This document shows, in pieces, positions 1-7,712 of a stretch of DNA of 64,000 nucleotides. Numbering within the stretch: position 1 is the first letter of the stretch; each line of letters starts with the position of its first letter. Source of the stretch: Paenibacillus stellifer (GTDB lineage Bacteria > Bacillota > Bacilli > Paenibacillales > Paenibacillaceae); assembly GCF_000758685.1 (NCBI RefSeq), contig NZ_CP009286.1, positions 1,456,501 through 1,520,500 of the forward strand, read 5' to 3'. Below the pieces are notes generated by a model that searched no databases, had not been told where the DNA came from, and worked only from the letters and a program-made list of their open reading frames with translations. The translations under genes were made by a program, and so were the position numbers.

Positions 1-167
1 GACCGATCATTGAGCAGGATGTGCAGCGGGTCAGCCATCGGCATGATGTCGGCGAGCTGAAGCGGATCGGGCGGACCATTGAACGCGTCGTGCTGGCGCG
101 CGCAGTGAAATGGCATATCGAGGACCGCATCCTCGTCCATGAGAATAAGACGGTTGTATTTAACTAA
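1..167 (+). CDS. 3' end of an unidentified protein (cut by left edge)
   Basis: An open frame enters from the left edge (first full codon at 3) and stops with TAA at 165-167, giving 54 C-terminal residues rich in Arg, His and Val and ending KTVVFN. The codon use fits the neighbouring genes and a strong terminator follows at 207-241, so this is very probably the real end of a coding region. I do not recognise the family. It is on the same strand as the pilus locus but is separated from it by the terminator, so membership of that operon is unlikely. Confidence 0.6.
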   Translation, partial: PIIEQDVQRVSHRHDVGELKRIGRTIERVVLARAVKWHIEDRILVHENKTVVFN

Positions 168-206
168 CATTTGCATATCGGCTTTTCGGTAAAAAAGCAT
201 TTTACC

Positions 207-241
207 CACACTTTGGCGCTCACTGCCAAAGTGTGTTTTTG
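207..241 (+). terminator. Rho-independent terminator before the pilus locus
   Basis: A perfect 11-bp stem (CACACTTTGGC at 207-217 with GCCAAAGTGTG at 225-235, 7-nt loop) is followed by five T. It closes the upstream gene only 38 nt before the TTG start of the CpaB-like gene, leaving little room for a separate promoter, so an attenuator role is conceivable. Confidence 0.85.
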
Positions 242-279
242 TATGTCCATAAAACAGGATTCTAAAGGAGGCGAACTGC

Positions 280-1005
280 TTGTCGGCCCCGCGCAGTCAT
301 TTGTTAAGGCGAAATTATGTATTGGCTTCACTCATTCTGGTCATCGGGTTCGGTGGATTGCTGGGCTATGATCTTTATTTCAAGCCCTATATTCTGTCGG
401 AGTCTGTAGTGAAGGTCAGGGTGAGCGGAGGAGGCGTGCTGCCCAAAAATCACGAGCTTAAACCCGCTGAGCTTTATCTCGATTCGGTTCAAACGAAGGA
501 TGTTCCCGCAGGGGCTGTAACCAGTCTTGAACAGGCAGCGCGAAAAATAACCAACGTCAGCCTGACGGATGGAAGCATTTTGACGGGAGAACTGGTCGAT
601 TTGAATGATCTGGAGCCGCGAAGCGACGAAGGCATTTTCCCGGTTCCGAAGGATGCGATCTATGCCGTCAACGGTTCCTTGCGGAGCCGGGACAAGGTGG
701 ACGTGTATGTCGTGCAGGGAAGCGACAGCCGGAGGGACAGTGGGCTTCTCCGGACAGGCGATCAGGAGATCTCCGAAGCGGCGCTGCCGCCTGGGGAAGC
801 GGTGCTGACCGGGATTACCGTCAATTATGTCCGTACGGAGGACAACAACGATGTCCGCGACACCGAGCTGGGCAATGACAACGACCGGGTGACCTCAACC
901 GGCAAGGTGGCAGCTCCTGAGCTTAAGCTGAAGAAGGACGAGGGCGAAATGCTAAAGGGATATCTGGAGCGCGGCTTCAAGCTCTGGATTGTCCGGGTGG
1001 AATAG
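280..1005 (+). CDS. CpaB/RcpC-like pilus assembly protein with SAF-type domain
   Basis: 241-aa protein, first gene of the Tad-like locus. The start is TTG at 280, chosen because AAAGGAGG lies at 264-271, 8 nt upstream. Residues 12-35 form one membrane segment (LASLILVIGFGGLLGY), followed by an extracellular part. The segment from about residue 45 to 120 resembles the SAF/antifreeze-like domain of CpaB/RcpC proteins (KPAELYLDSVQTKDVPAGAV, then LTDGSILTGELV). In diderms this family works with the secretin; here no secretin is seen, so it may act in the cell-wall zone. It precedes the CpaE-like gene by 23 bp. Family assignment rests on domain style plus context. Confidence 0.72.
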   Translation: MSAPRSHLLRRNYVLASLILVIGFGGLLGYDLYFKPYILSESVVKVRVSGGGVLPKNHELKPAELYLDSVQTKDVPAGAVTSLEQAARKITNVSLTDGSILTGELVDLNDLEPRSDEGIFPVPKDAIYAVNGSLRSRDKVDVYVVQGSDSRRDSGLLRTGDQEISEAALPPGEAVLTGITVNYVRTEDNNDVRDTELGNDNDRVTSTGKVAAPELKLKKDEGEMLKGYLERGFKLWIVRVE

Positions 1006-1028
1006 AAGGAATCGGAGGTGCAAGGACG

Positions 1029-2093
1029 ATGAAAATATTCAGTGTAGGTTTGGACCAGCTTACTGTGAACGAAATCCGCCAGTCGGGCTACCAAGTGGTC
1101 ATGCAGAGTGCTTTTCCCGATTCGGCTCAAGGTACAGACGATATGCTGATTGTTACAAGCGGCGAGGCGGGAGTATTGCAGCTGCGGGAGCTTCGGGAAC
1201 GGTATCCCGGGTGGATGATCTTGTATGTCTATAACGAGCGGGGGGCTCGAGGCGGCAAAAGTGTGCATATGACCTGTGAGGAGCTCGGTATTCATTTCCT
1301 TCCTCCCCGTTCGACCGGCTCGGCTATCGTCGAAAAAATCCGCCTCATTCTGATGGAGGATCAGGATGAGCGGAGCAATGTGATTGCTGTGCTCGGTTCC
1401 GGTCCGGGCGTCGGCTGTACCAGTGTGGCGGGGATGCTCGCCGGCCGGATGGCTGCGGCGGGCCGGCGGGTCCTGCTGCTGGGCATGAATGTATATGATC
1501 CGGGCTATGACAGAAAACCGGCTATCAGCCTGGATCGCATCCGTTCCAAGCTGAGCGGCAGCCGGCTGAGCGATGAAGACTTCGGGCAGTGGATTCTTCA
1601 GGATGGCTACTACTATTTGCCGGGAAATTGCGATTACCTTGGTGCTCAGGATTACCGGGAGAGTGAGATGGAGTATCTTCTGGACCGAGCGTCGGAGCAT
1701 GCCGAGATTGTTATCGCGGATTTGGGGGCGATTCCGGAGAGCGCCGCCTGGTATTCCGGGATGCGCAAGTCGGCGCTGCATCTCCTCGTTACCCATCCCC
1801 GGCATGAATCCCGGGTGGAGGCACTGCTTGAGCTGGCAGGGCATATGGACCTCGAACCGTCCGAATTCAAGCTTGTGGTGAACCGGCTCGGCCAGAGTGA
1901 AGCACTCTCTCCCAAGAGTCTGGCGCTCCGGTTCGGAGCTGAGCTGCTGCTGGAGCTTCCGCAATACGCTCAGGTATCCGGCCGACTGCCTCTTGGCAAG
2001 AAAGAGCTTGCCCAAGCCGATGAGAAGGTCCGGGCCATGCTGTCTTCCTTCGGCTTTGCTCCCGAGGTGCGAAAGAAAGGAATCTATCGATGA
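1029..2093 (+). CDS. CpaE/TadZ-like ParA-fold protein with degenerate P-loop
   Basis: 354 aa, ATG start. The N-terminal ~110 residues look like a receiver-like/variable domain; from residue 118 a MinD/ParA-like domain starts with VIAVLGSGPGVGCTS. The usual deviant Walker A is KGGxGKT; here the signature lysine is replaced by Gly125 and the P-loop lysine by Cys130, so ATP hydrolysis is doubtful. Atypical Walker A motifs are known in TadZ proteins, which localise the pilus machine. Later motifs fit the fold (IVIADLGAIPES, LLVTHPRHESR, LVVNRLGQSE). The gene overlaps the next by ATGA (4 bp), implying coupled translation with the CpaF ATPase. Confidence 0.8.
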   Translation: MKIFSVGLDQLTVNEIRQSGYQVVMQSAFPDSAQGTDDMLIVTSGEAGVLQLRELRERYPGWMILYVYNERGARGGKSVHMTCEELGIHFLPPRSTGSAIVEKIRLILMEDQDERSNVIAVLGSGPGVGCTSVAGMLAGRMAAAGRRVLLLGMNVYDPGYDRKPAISLDRIRSKLSGSRLSDEDFGQWILQDGYYYLPGNCDYLGAQDYRESEMEYLLDRASEHAEIVIADLGAIPESAAWYSGMRKSALHLLVTHPRHESRVEALLELAGHMDLEPSEFKLVVNRLGQSEALSPKSLALRFGAELLLELPQYAQVSGRLPLGKKELAQADEKVRAMLSSFGFAPEVRKKGIYR

Positions 2094-3574
2094 CACTGCA
2101 GGAAGCGAATCAATCTCTCAGCGGTGCATCGAGAAAAGATGATGCAGTGGAGCCTCTTTTTTCCCTGAAGATGAGCATTCTTCGGAACAGCAAGCCCGGC
2201 AAGGAGGAGTTCTCCGCTTTTCTTAACCGGATGAAACAGGAAATGAATGCGGGACTGGAACGCGAGGATGAGGCTTATTTTGAGCTTAATGCCAAGGCGC
2301 TGACCGGCGATCCGCAAGCAGTTGGCTTTTTCATGAACGAGATTGAGAAGTATTTGCGGACCCATCCCTTCACCGGCAATGTGCCGGAAGCTTATGATAC
2401 CGCCGCCGAAGCGCTGTTTCATGAATGGAAAGGCTTTGGTCCGGCTTACCGGTGGTTTACGGACAGGGCATATAGCGAGTCGACGGGACTACAGATCATA
2501 GGCCGGCAGATTTTTTACAACGTGAAGGGCAAATTCGTGCCGTATCCCTATGAGATGCCGTCGCTTGACCGGGTGGAGCAGCTGAAACGTTCACTTCTAA
2601 AGAGCGATCCGAACAAGAAGCTGAATAAGGACAACCCTTCCGTTGAATTAAAAATGGATGATCCGCTCTGGCCCGGCCGCTTCATTCGTCTGGCTATCTG
2701 GGTGGCGCCGCGGGTGTGGGAGGGTTTCACCACCATCTCCGTCCGCCGTCAGGTTGTGGAGTATCTGAGTATGGACGATCAGGCGGGAACGGAATGCATT
2801 CCGTCCGAAGCTGTGCCGATGATCCGTTCGCTGGCCATGACGTTCCGAAATACCATTATCGCCGGCTCGGTCGGCTCCGGCAAAACCACCTTCGCCAACA
2901 CGCTTGTCGGCGAGCAGCTACTCGGCTCAGATTCCTGCATGGGTGTAGTGATGATCGAGAAGCACCCGGAATCGACGCTGCCGCACCAGATCAAGGGGCA
3001 CCGGATTATTCCGATCCAGGCTGCCAACGAGGAACTGATGGAGGTCGGCATCGAATCGCTCCGCCATGATCCTAATCTGCTGTACATGACAGAAATGCGC
3101 TTCAACGAATGGGAATTTTACCTGTGGAGCGGGGAGAAGGGGTATGACGGCATTACGGGCACATTCCACACCGTCGATTCGGAGGACATTCCCTATCAAG
3201 GCGCTTTTGCCGTATCCACCCGGATTGGCGGCAGTCTGAAAGGACATCTGGTGTCCGCGCTAAAAGCTTGTGAGCTTGTGTTTATTTTGGAGAGTGTGGG
3301 AGAGGGGAAGAAACGGCTGTCCCGTATTTCCGAGGTCTTTTTCGATGAATCACGCAATTCGGTATTTGCGAATGATTTGATGCGGTGGAGCGGAGAAGCT
3401 GGGGGATGGACCTATAACGCTGAACTTACCAAAGGACTTGCGGCCAAAATGCGGCGAAAAAACCCGGATGCGGAAGCCGTGCTGCGGAACGAGCTGCGGA
3501 AGCTGGCAGCAGGAATGCCGATGAGTAGCCCGATCCGGGAAAGCCTGAAATCGAAAATCGTGCTGAACGAGTAG
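2090..3574 (+). CDS. CpaF/TadA-type secretion ATPase (divergent)
   Basis: 494 aa, overlapping the preceding stop by ATGA. This is the type II/IV secretion ATPase that powers Tad pilus assembly. Walker A is GSVGSGKTT around residues 258-266. The Asp box is altered (MIEKHPES instead of the usual IED form), the Walker B region reads LLYMTEMRFNEWE with the glutamate kept, and a FHTVDSED stretch takes the place of the His box. The N-terminal ~200 residues are a family-specific domain. The enzyme would work at the inner face of the membrane with the two TadB/TadC-like proteins downstream. The motifs are recognisable but divergent, so it belongs to a Firmicute side branch rather than the classical TadA group. 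Confidence 0.85.
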   Translation: MTLQEANQSLSGASRKDDAVEPLFSLKMSILRNSKPGKEEFSAFLNRMKQEMNAGLEREDEAYFELNAKALTGDPQAVGFFMNEIEKYLRTHPFTGNVPEAYDTAAEALFHEWKGFGPAYRWFTDRAYSESTGLQIIGRQIFYNVKGKFVPYPYEMPSLDRVEQLKRSLLKSDPNKKLNKDNPSVELKMDDPLWPGRFIRLAIWVAPRVWEGFTTISVRRQVVEYLSMDDQAGTECIPSEAVPMIRSLAMTFRNTIIAGSVGSGKTTFANTLVGEQLLGSDSCMGVVMIEKHPESTLPHQIKGHRIIPIQAANEELMEVGIESLRHDPNLLYMTEMRFNEWEFYLWSGEKGYDGITGTFHTVDSEDIPYQGAFAVSTRIGGSLKGHLVSALKACELVFILESVGEGKKRLSRISEVFFDESRNSVFANDLMRWSGEAGGWTYNAELTKGLAAKMRRKNPDAEAVLRNELRKLAAGMPMSSPIRESLKSKIVLNE

Positions 3575-3585
3575 GAGGAACGGAA

Positions 3586-4641
3586 ATGGAAGGACTAATG
3601 GGCCTCTTGCGGTTCGCACTGCATCTTCTGGCTGCTCTTGGCATCTGGATGCTGGTAAGGCAGCTTGCCGGACAGGAAATCCGTGAGGCGGTGGATCGTT
3701 TCCACTATCGGCTGAGTCTCAAAAAGTCCGCTTCGCGTAATCGTTATGGCCGGAACGGAAGGCAAATGCGGGTTCCTTTTTACGATCATTTGGATCGTCT
3801 TCTCTACATGGCGAAGCGGAATTATGATCCAGGAACCGCGGTATACGGCTTTCTTACTCAATCCGCCGTGCTGACGTTAGCCATTTTTATATGCGGCGCT
3901 CTTACCTTTCATGAGCTTCCGGGGCATTTGGTTTTTCATAACCCTTTTATGGAAGGCATGACCTTTGACGAGAACGGACCGGATGGGGAGTGGTGGAAGA
4001 TGCCTCTTTTTCTCGCTGCTTTGGCCGGATCAGTGCCTTATCTGCGTCTGCGGTATGTCTCTGCCCACAACAAGGTGAGCGGAAGCTATCATCTGCTGGA
4101 TGTTGTCAAAATCGCCGCCAAGTTTACGCATCTGCCGGTCGACGCGCTTCTGAGCAATACCGCTGATGCCCTGGAAGCTGACAATGTGCTGGCATCGCCG
4201 CTTAGAGTGCTGTCCTCTGCTTTTGCGGGCTACAGTACAGAAATGGAACTGCTGGATGAAACCCGGCGGTTCTCGGCGGCGGTCGGAACGACATTTGCCG
4301 TTGAGTTCGTGTCGGATCTGCTCTATTCGGAGAAGGAAGGCGGCTTCTATCTGAAAAATTCCCTGTTGACCCTGACCCGCTCCATGGAACGGCAGCGCGA
4401 AGCCATTTTGGCCGTAAAAGCGAACAGCCGGGATGCCATCAGTCTAGGGCTGTACGGCAATCTGATCGTTCTGTTTTTCTCGCTGGGAACCTTTATTTAT
4501 ATGCTGAAGCCTGCCGTTTACTTTCACCTTCAGTTTGAGACGAAGCCTGGGCTGGCTTTTATGATGGTGATTCTGGCGGGGCTGTTCCTTTCGTTCGTGA
4601 TTGGCAGCGCGCTGTCCAGGCCGAAGCTTGATTATCATTGA
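3586..4641 (+). CDS. TadB-like membrane platform protein (T2SSF type)
   Basis: 351 aa, RBS AGGAGG just upstream, 11 bp after the ATPase gene. Membrane segments are visible near residues 8-24, 91-108, 140-160, 285-305 and 322-343. The soluble part between them (LLDVVKIAAKF to LLTLTRSMERQREAI) resembles the cytoplasmic helical domain of T2SSF/TadB proteins. With the next gene it would form the inner-membrane platform on which the ATPase acts. The call depends partly on position, because sequence conservation in this family is weak and no short diagnostic motif is present. Confidence 0.65.
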   Translation: MEGLMGLLRFALHLLAALGIWMLVRQLAGQEIREAVDRFHYRLSLKKSASRNRYGRNGRQMRVPFYDHLDRLLYMAKRNYDPGTAVYGFLTQSAVLTLAIFICGALTFHELPGHLVFHNPFMEGMTFDENGPDGEWWKMPLFLAALAGSVPYLRLRYVSAHNKVSGSYHLLDVVKIAAKFTHLPVDALLSNTADALEADNVLASPLRVLSSAFAGYSTEMELLDETRRFSAAVGTTFAVEFVSDLLYSEKEGGFYLKNSLLTLTRSMERQREAILAVKANSRDAISLGLYGNLIVLFFSLGTFIYMLKPAVYFHLQFETKPGLAFMMVILAGLFLSFVIGSALSRPKLDYH

Positions 4642-4663
4642 GGATGGGATGAGGAGATAACGT

Positions 4664-5533
4664 ATGGACCGATTTTTTATGCTTGCGGCCGTAATCGGAA
4701 CTATTTATTTGGCGATTCTGGTCTTCGTGAGCTCGACGGAGCAGCAGGAACGATACATGCTCCGGCTTCGCCACAGATGGGAAGGGCTGGGAGAACGTCT
4801 GGATCAGGGGAAGCTGGCCCAGCTTCTTGATGACAGCGGCTTGATGATCTCTGCGAGAAAAGTAACGCTGCTTCGCTACTCAGCGGCACTTCTGTATGTG
4901 CTTGTGCAATCTCTAGGGAGCTATATCCGGGGCGTTCCTTTCAGCTGGTGGGATTTGCTGATTGGCGTACTGATCCTCGTCCTGACCAGCCCTGCCCGCT
5001 TACTGCCGTTAGGCTGGGTGCTGTCGTGGCTCCATCGGCGTTCTGTTATCCGGAAAGACGGTGAGCTGATCTCCTTCTTGAGGTTATATGAGAATAACCG
5101 GCTTCGCAAAAGAGGCTATTCGCAGTTCGGTATTTTTTGCGCGGAAGCTGCCGGCCACTTTGTTCACATCCGCCATGATCTGTACGAGTTGTCCGAGCGT
5201 GCGGTGGATGAAGGGCCGGAACGGGCAATTGTATGGTTCTGTGGAAGGTTTCCGGAGGGGCACCCGTTCATCGGGGACATCCGCTCGATTCTGCTGGCTA
5301 CGGAAGGAATGGATGACGACCTGGAGGCGGCGTCTTATTTGAAGGAGCAGGGAAGCATCATCGCCCAAATTTCCAGCGATCAGTATCTTCGGAAGTGGTC
5401 CATCATTGGGGATGTCGCTACCGTTATTAACGTAATCCCGTCGATTGCCACTTTTTTGATGATCGTTACGCTGGCTATGCAGTACATCATGCTCATAAAG
5501 GGGAATTTCAATGAAATTCGTCTGTTTCAGTGA
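4664..5533 (+). CDS. TadC-like membrane platform protein
   Basis: 289 aa with RBS GAGGAG at about 4651. Membrane segments lie near residues 5-22, 70-88, 95-120 and 255-280, with a charged cytosolic stretch between (HRRSVIRKDGELISFLRLYE). The order ATPase, TadB, TadC is the classical Tad order. It probably pairs with the upstream TadB-like protein. 63 bp of AT-rich sequence separate it from the first mini-pilin, the largest gap so far in the locus, so an internal promoter or processing site could sit there, although I see no convincing one. Confidence 0.6.
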   Translation: MDRFFMLAAVIGTIYLAILVFVSSTEQQERYMLRLRHRWEGLGERLDQGKLAQLLDDSGLMISARKVTLLRYSAALLYVLVQSLGSYIRGVPFSWWDLLIGVLILVLTSPARLLPLGWVLSWLHRRSVIRKDGELISFLRLYENNRLRKRGYSQFGIFCAEAAGHFVHIRHDLYELSERAVDEGPERAIVWFCGRFPEGHPFIGDIRSILLATEGMDDDLEAASYLKEQGSIIAQISSDQYLRKWSIIGDVATVINVIPSIATFLMIVTLAMQYIMLIKGNFNEIRLFQ

Positions 5534-5596
5534 AGTGCAATTTTGTCATATTCAATCAAGCTTTAAAAAAATAAAATGAAAAGGGAGTTTTTAACA

Positions 5597-5803
5597 ATGA
5601 AAAAAGATGCTATTTCTGCCGGTTTGTTTATCGCCATCGGATTTCTGTGTGTCGCTATCGTTATCGCCGTGCTAATTCCGCTTGTGCGGGACGTCATCGA
5701 CGACGCGGACAACAACCGCCCCGACGTGCCGGCCGCCAGCCTGTACATGCCGCTTCCTCATGCAGATTTATTGTCGAACTCGGTCACAACAGGGGAGGCG
5801 TAA
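5597..5803 (+). CDS. Small single-span membrane peptide, pilin-like (copy 1)
   Basis: 68 aa. The start is taken at ATG 5597 because AAGGGAG lies at 5581-5587; an earlier in-frame ATG at 5576 has no RBS. It begins MKKDAISAGLFIAIGF, then a hydrophobic helix to about residue 30, then an acidic, Pro-rich tail. The position between TadC and TadE-like genes is where the major Flp pilin normally sits. It lacks the classical prepilin signature (Gly/Glu+5 cleavage motif), so it is either a very short uncleaved subunit or a regulator of assembly. It is clearly paralogous to the next gene. Confidence 0.7.
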   Translation: MKKDAISAGLFIAIGFLCVAIVIAVLIPLVRDVIDDADNNRPDVPAASLYMPLPHADLLSNSVTTGEA

Positions 5804-5808
5804 GCGCC

Positions 5809-5952
5809 ATGAAGAATGACTCAATTTCCGTGGCCTTGTTTCTTGCCATCGGTTTTGTGATCGCCGGCATTTTCATTTCCTTTGCCACAGGCATGATCGG
5901 CAGCGGTCAGGATGATATTATCGCCCATTCGAAGCAGGTAGAGAGCTATTGA
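5809..5952 (+). CDS. Small single-span membrane peptide, pilin-like (copy 2)
   Basis: 47 aa, ATG at 5809, with AGGGGAGG at 5791-5798 just inside the end of the preceding gene (5-bp gap). It starts MKNDSISVALFLAIGF, matching the preceding peptide at 11 of 16 positions, and ends in a short polar tail (QDDIIAHSKQVESY). The tandem pair therefore arose by duplication. No prepilin peptidase motif is visible. Its role is inferred from position as a minor or major appendage subunit. A gene finder with a length limit would miss it. Confidence 0.68.
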   Translation: MKNDSISVALFLAIGFVIAGIFISFATGMIGSGQDDIIAHSKQVESY

Positions 5953-6021
5953 TGAGCCAAAAGTGGGCGGACAGGCAAGCGGATCTTCTGAACAGAGGGA
6001 AAGGAGTAGAATCTGCAGGCG

Positions 6022-6402
6022 ATGAAGGACACAGTTCTGCGGGCATTGTTCATGTGGCTGGTGCTGTTTATTGTGCTGCAGCCGATGATGACGTATGTCG
6101 ATTATTTGCTGGATCTTCAGATTAAGGCTAATACCTCGTACCTTGCGCAGAAAGCCGCAACCGAAGGAATGGTAACCGCGAGCATGCGAAGCGAAGTGGT
6201 GAATAACCTTAAGGCTCTGGGCTTCACGGAATCGTCGGTCGAGATTTCAAGCAGCACGGCAGCGCTTCAGGATCGTGGCGTAAGACTTGACGTTTATATC
6301 CGAGCGCCGCGGATTTCCATGTTCCCCTACAATTTTTCCGGAAACGCGCAATCGTCCTACTACTACGGGCATGGCTCGACTATGAGCGAATATCTGGAGT
6401 AA
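6022..6402 (+). CDS. TadE-like pseudopilin
   Basis: 126 aa with an N-terminal hydrophobic segment (LFMWLVLFIVLQPMMTYV) followed by an extracytoplasmic mixed domain, the standard shape of TadE/TadF pseudopilins. ATG at 6022 is given, but the RBS (AGGAG, 6002-6006) is 15 nt away. An in-frame CTG at 6013 is at ideal spacing (6 nt) and would add only three residues, so the true start may be CTG. The gene is followed after 9 bp by a second pseudopilin-like gene. Confidence 0.65.
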   Translation: MKDTVLRALFMWLVLFIVLQPMMTYVDYLLDLQIKANTSYLAQKAATEGMVTASMRSEVVNNLKALGFTESSVEISSSTAALQDRGVRLDVYIRAPRISMFPYNFSGNAQSSYYYGHGSTMSEYLE

Positions 6403-6411
6403 GGGGAGCCT

Positions 6412-6909
6412 ATGGACTATATAATCAAGCTGGCGTTTGTACTGCTGATCTTTATGTATTCCTGGTTTTTTCAGGTGCAAAATCAGGAATGGGATGTTGA
6501 CCGGGAACTGCTTAAGAGCGCCAACAACATGGCGGTTCACGATGCCGCACAGCAGTTGGATGAGGCCGCACTGGCTGAAGGACAGCTCGTGATCGACCGG
6601 CACGAAGCCGAGGCTTCGTTCAGGGAGACGCTAAAGGCGAATTTGGGGCTGGATGACAGCCTCAATCCCCTGGCGGGCAGCCGTCTAAGATCCAAAGTGG
6701 AGATTGTGGATTTCGAGATAATTGACGAGGCTTCCGGCAGATCGTTCCCATTTTTGTACGAAGACAGCCGCTTCGGCATCACGAAATATCTTCAGGGGCC
6801 ATCGGTGATTGCCGTAATCAAGACCAGGCATCCCGTACTGCTCGCCCGCTCCAAGCTTCAGGATGATATCCAGGTGCCGGCGGTTCAGGAGTACAAGCCT
6901 GATGAATGA
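6412..6909 (+). CDS. TadE/TadF-like pseudopilin
   Basis: 165 aa, with GGGGAG just before the ATG. Residues 4-22 (IIKLAFVLLIFMYSWFFQV) are a membrane segment near the N-terminus; the rest is an extracellular domain with alternating charged residues (LDEAALAEGQLVIDRHEAEA). It is the last gene of the recognisable Tad set. It resembles accessory pseudopilins that prime or terminate a filament. No cysteine is present. Annotated by shape and context, not by a strong family motif. Confidence 0.55.
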   Translation: MDYIIKLAFVLLIFMYSWFFQVQNQEWDVDRELLKSANNMAVHDAAQQLDEAALAEGQLVIDRHEAEASFRETLKANLGLDDSLNPLAGSRLRSKVEIVDFEIIDEASGRSFPFLYEDSRFGITKYLQGPSVIAVIKTRHPVLLARSKLQDDIQVPAVQEYKPDE

Positions 6910-7009
6910 AGAATCGTAGGGTTCGTTCTCTATATGAAAGGCAGCGGCGGTGGACAATTAACGACTTTAGGTGGTAGCACTACAAGCCGCCTGCCTGCGC
7001 TTTCAGTGC

Positions 7010-7054
7010 ATCGGCAAGCATCCCCGCCGGAACAGATGAGGGAGTTTTGCCGAT
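7010..7054 (+). other. Inverted repeat in the leader of the exported-protein genes
   Basis: ATCGGCAA at 7010-7017 pairs with TTGCCGAT at 7047-7054. It sits in a 197-bp gap between the last pseudopilin gene and the first exported-protein gene and has no T-run, so it looks more like a leader or processing structure than a terminator. It does not match any riboswitch consensus I know. Confidence 0.35.
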
Positions 7055-7106
7055 ACATATGCGCAAAGGTAAAGGTACATAAATCAAATTAAGGGAGAGA
7101 GTCGAT

Positions 7107-7712
7107 ATGAAAAAAATGATGTTAAAAGCAAGCGCAGCGGTTCTGCTGCTTACCCAGGTAGTAGCGGGAGGGATTCCGGCAGCGGCTGCAGAGCAGCCTG
7201 CTCCAAAGGTTGCTGCGGCAGCCGCAACAGCGGCGCCGGTGATGACGGATAATTTGGCGAAGTATGGGTTGAAGAAGGATGTGGAGCTGCCGGTGACGGT
7301 AACAGCGGGAGGGTTGAGTTATACGCTGGAGAAGATCATGATTTATGAAACGAAGTCGGCCACGGCTCAGGCGCTGATTAAAAAATATGGGTATACCGGA
7401 ACCGAAGGACAGAAGTATTTCATCTGGACAAAGATAACCATCAAGAACAGCAGCAATGCCAAGGTACAGTTTAGTTCCAAGGATTTAAGCGATAAATGGA
7501 GATTCAACTTTGGCGAAGAAGCCTTTACGTCCATGCCTAGAAAATTTGCGGAAAAGGTGAATAACACTGAAGTGCTTTGGACATGGGAGCTTGCACCAGG
7601 GAAAAAGCTCACGAGTTACCAAGCTTATACCTATAATGACAAATTAGAACGTTTTTACATCACAGTAGACAACAAAGGGCAGAAAAATGTTGTAGATGTG
7701 GTAAAAAAATGA
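7107..7712 (+). CDS. Secreted protein with C-terminal beta-sandwich domain
   Basis: 201 aa, RBS AAGGGAGAGAG at about 7090. A classical signal peptide covers residues 1-28 (basic start, hydrophobic core, cleavage near AAAAEQ), followed by an Ala/Pro linker and a domain from residue 50 that resembles DUF4352/MPT63-type extracellular immunoglobulin-like folds (LSYTLEKIMIYETKSAT, YFIWTKITIKNSS). It overlaps the next gene by ATGA, so the two are translationally coupled. It is probably a small surface or periplasm-equivalent partner of the PKD proteins. Function unknown. Confidence 0.65.
   Translation: MKKMMLKASAAVLLLTQVVAGGIPAAAAEQPAPKVAAAAATAAPVMTDNLAKYGLKKDVELPVTVTAGGLSYTLEKIMIYETKSATAQALIKKYGYTGTEGQKYFIWTKITIKNSSNAKVQFSSKDLSDKWRFNFGEEAFTSMPRKFAEKVNNTEVLWTWELAPGKKLTSYQAYTYNDKLERFYITVDNKGQKNVVDVVKK

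Noticed and set aside
825..2096. Long minus-strand frames opposite the CpaE, carboxylesterase (41264-42784) and MocR (43958-45388) genes
   Set aside because: All mirror genes with clear domains on the plus strand and have no RBS or recognisable motifs.
5952..6125. Short frame starting ATG at 5952 (MSQKWADRQADLL) that overlaps the TadE-like gene out of frame
   Set aside because: Most of its second half lies in the wrong frame of a well-supported gene and there is no RBS; a frameshifted N-terminus of TadE was considered but the joined sequence makes no better domain.
6910..7106. Cyclic di-GMP riboswitch in front of the exported proteins
   Set aside because: Adhesin genes are common targets, but the conserved GEMM core bases are not present.
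280..7712. Competence (Com) or type IV pilus system
   Set aside because: The set TadZ, TadA, TadB, TadC and TadE-like plus CpaB is that of Tad; no ComGC-like pilins or PilD peptidase.
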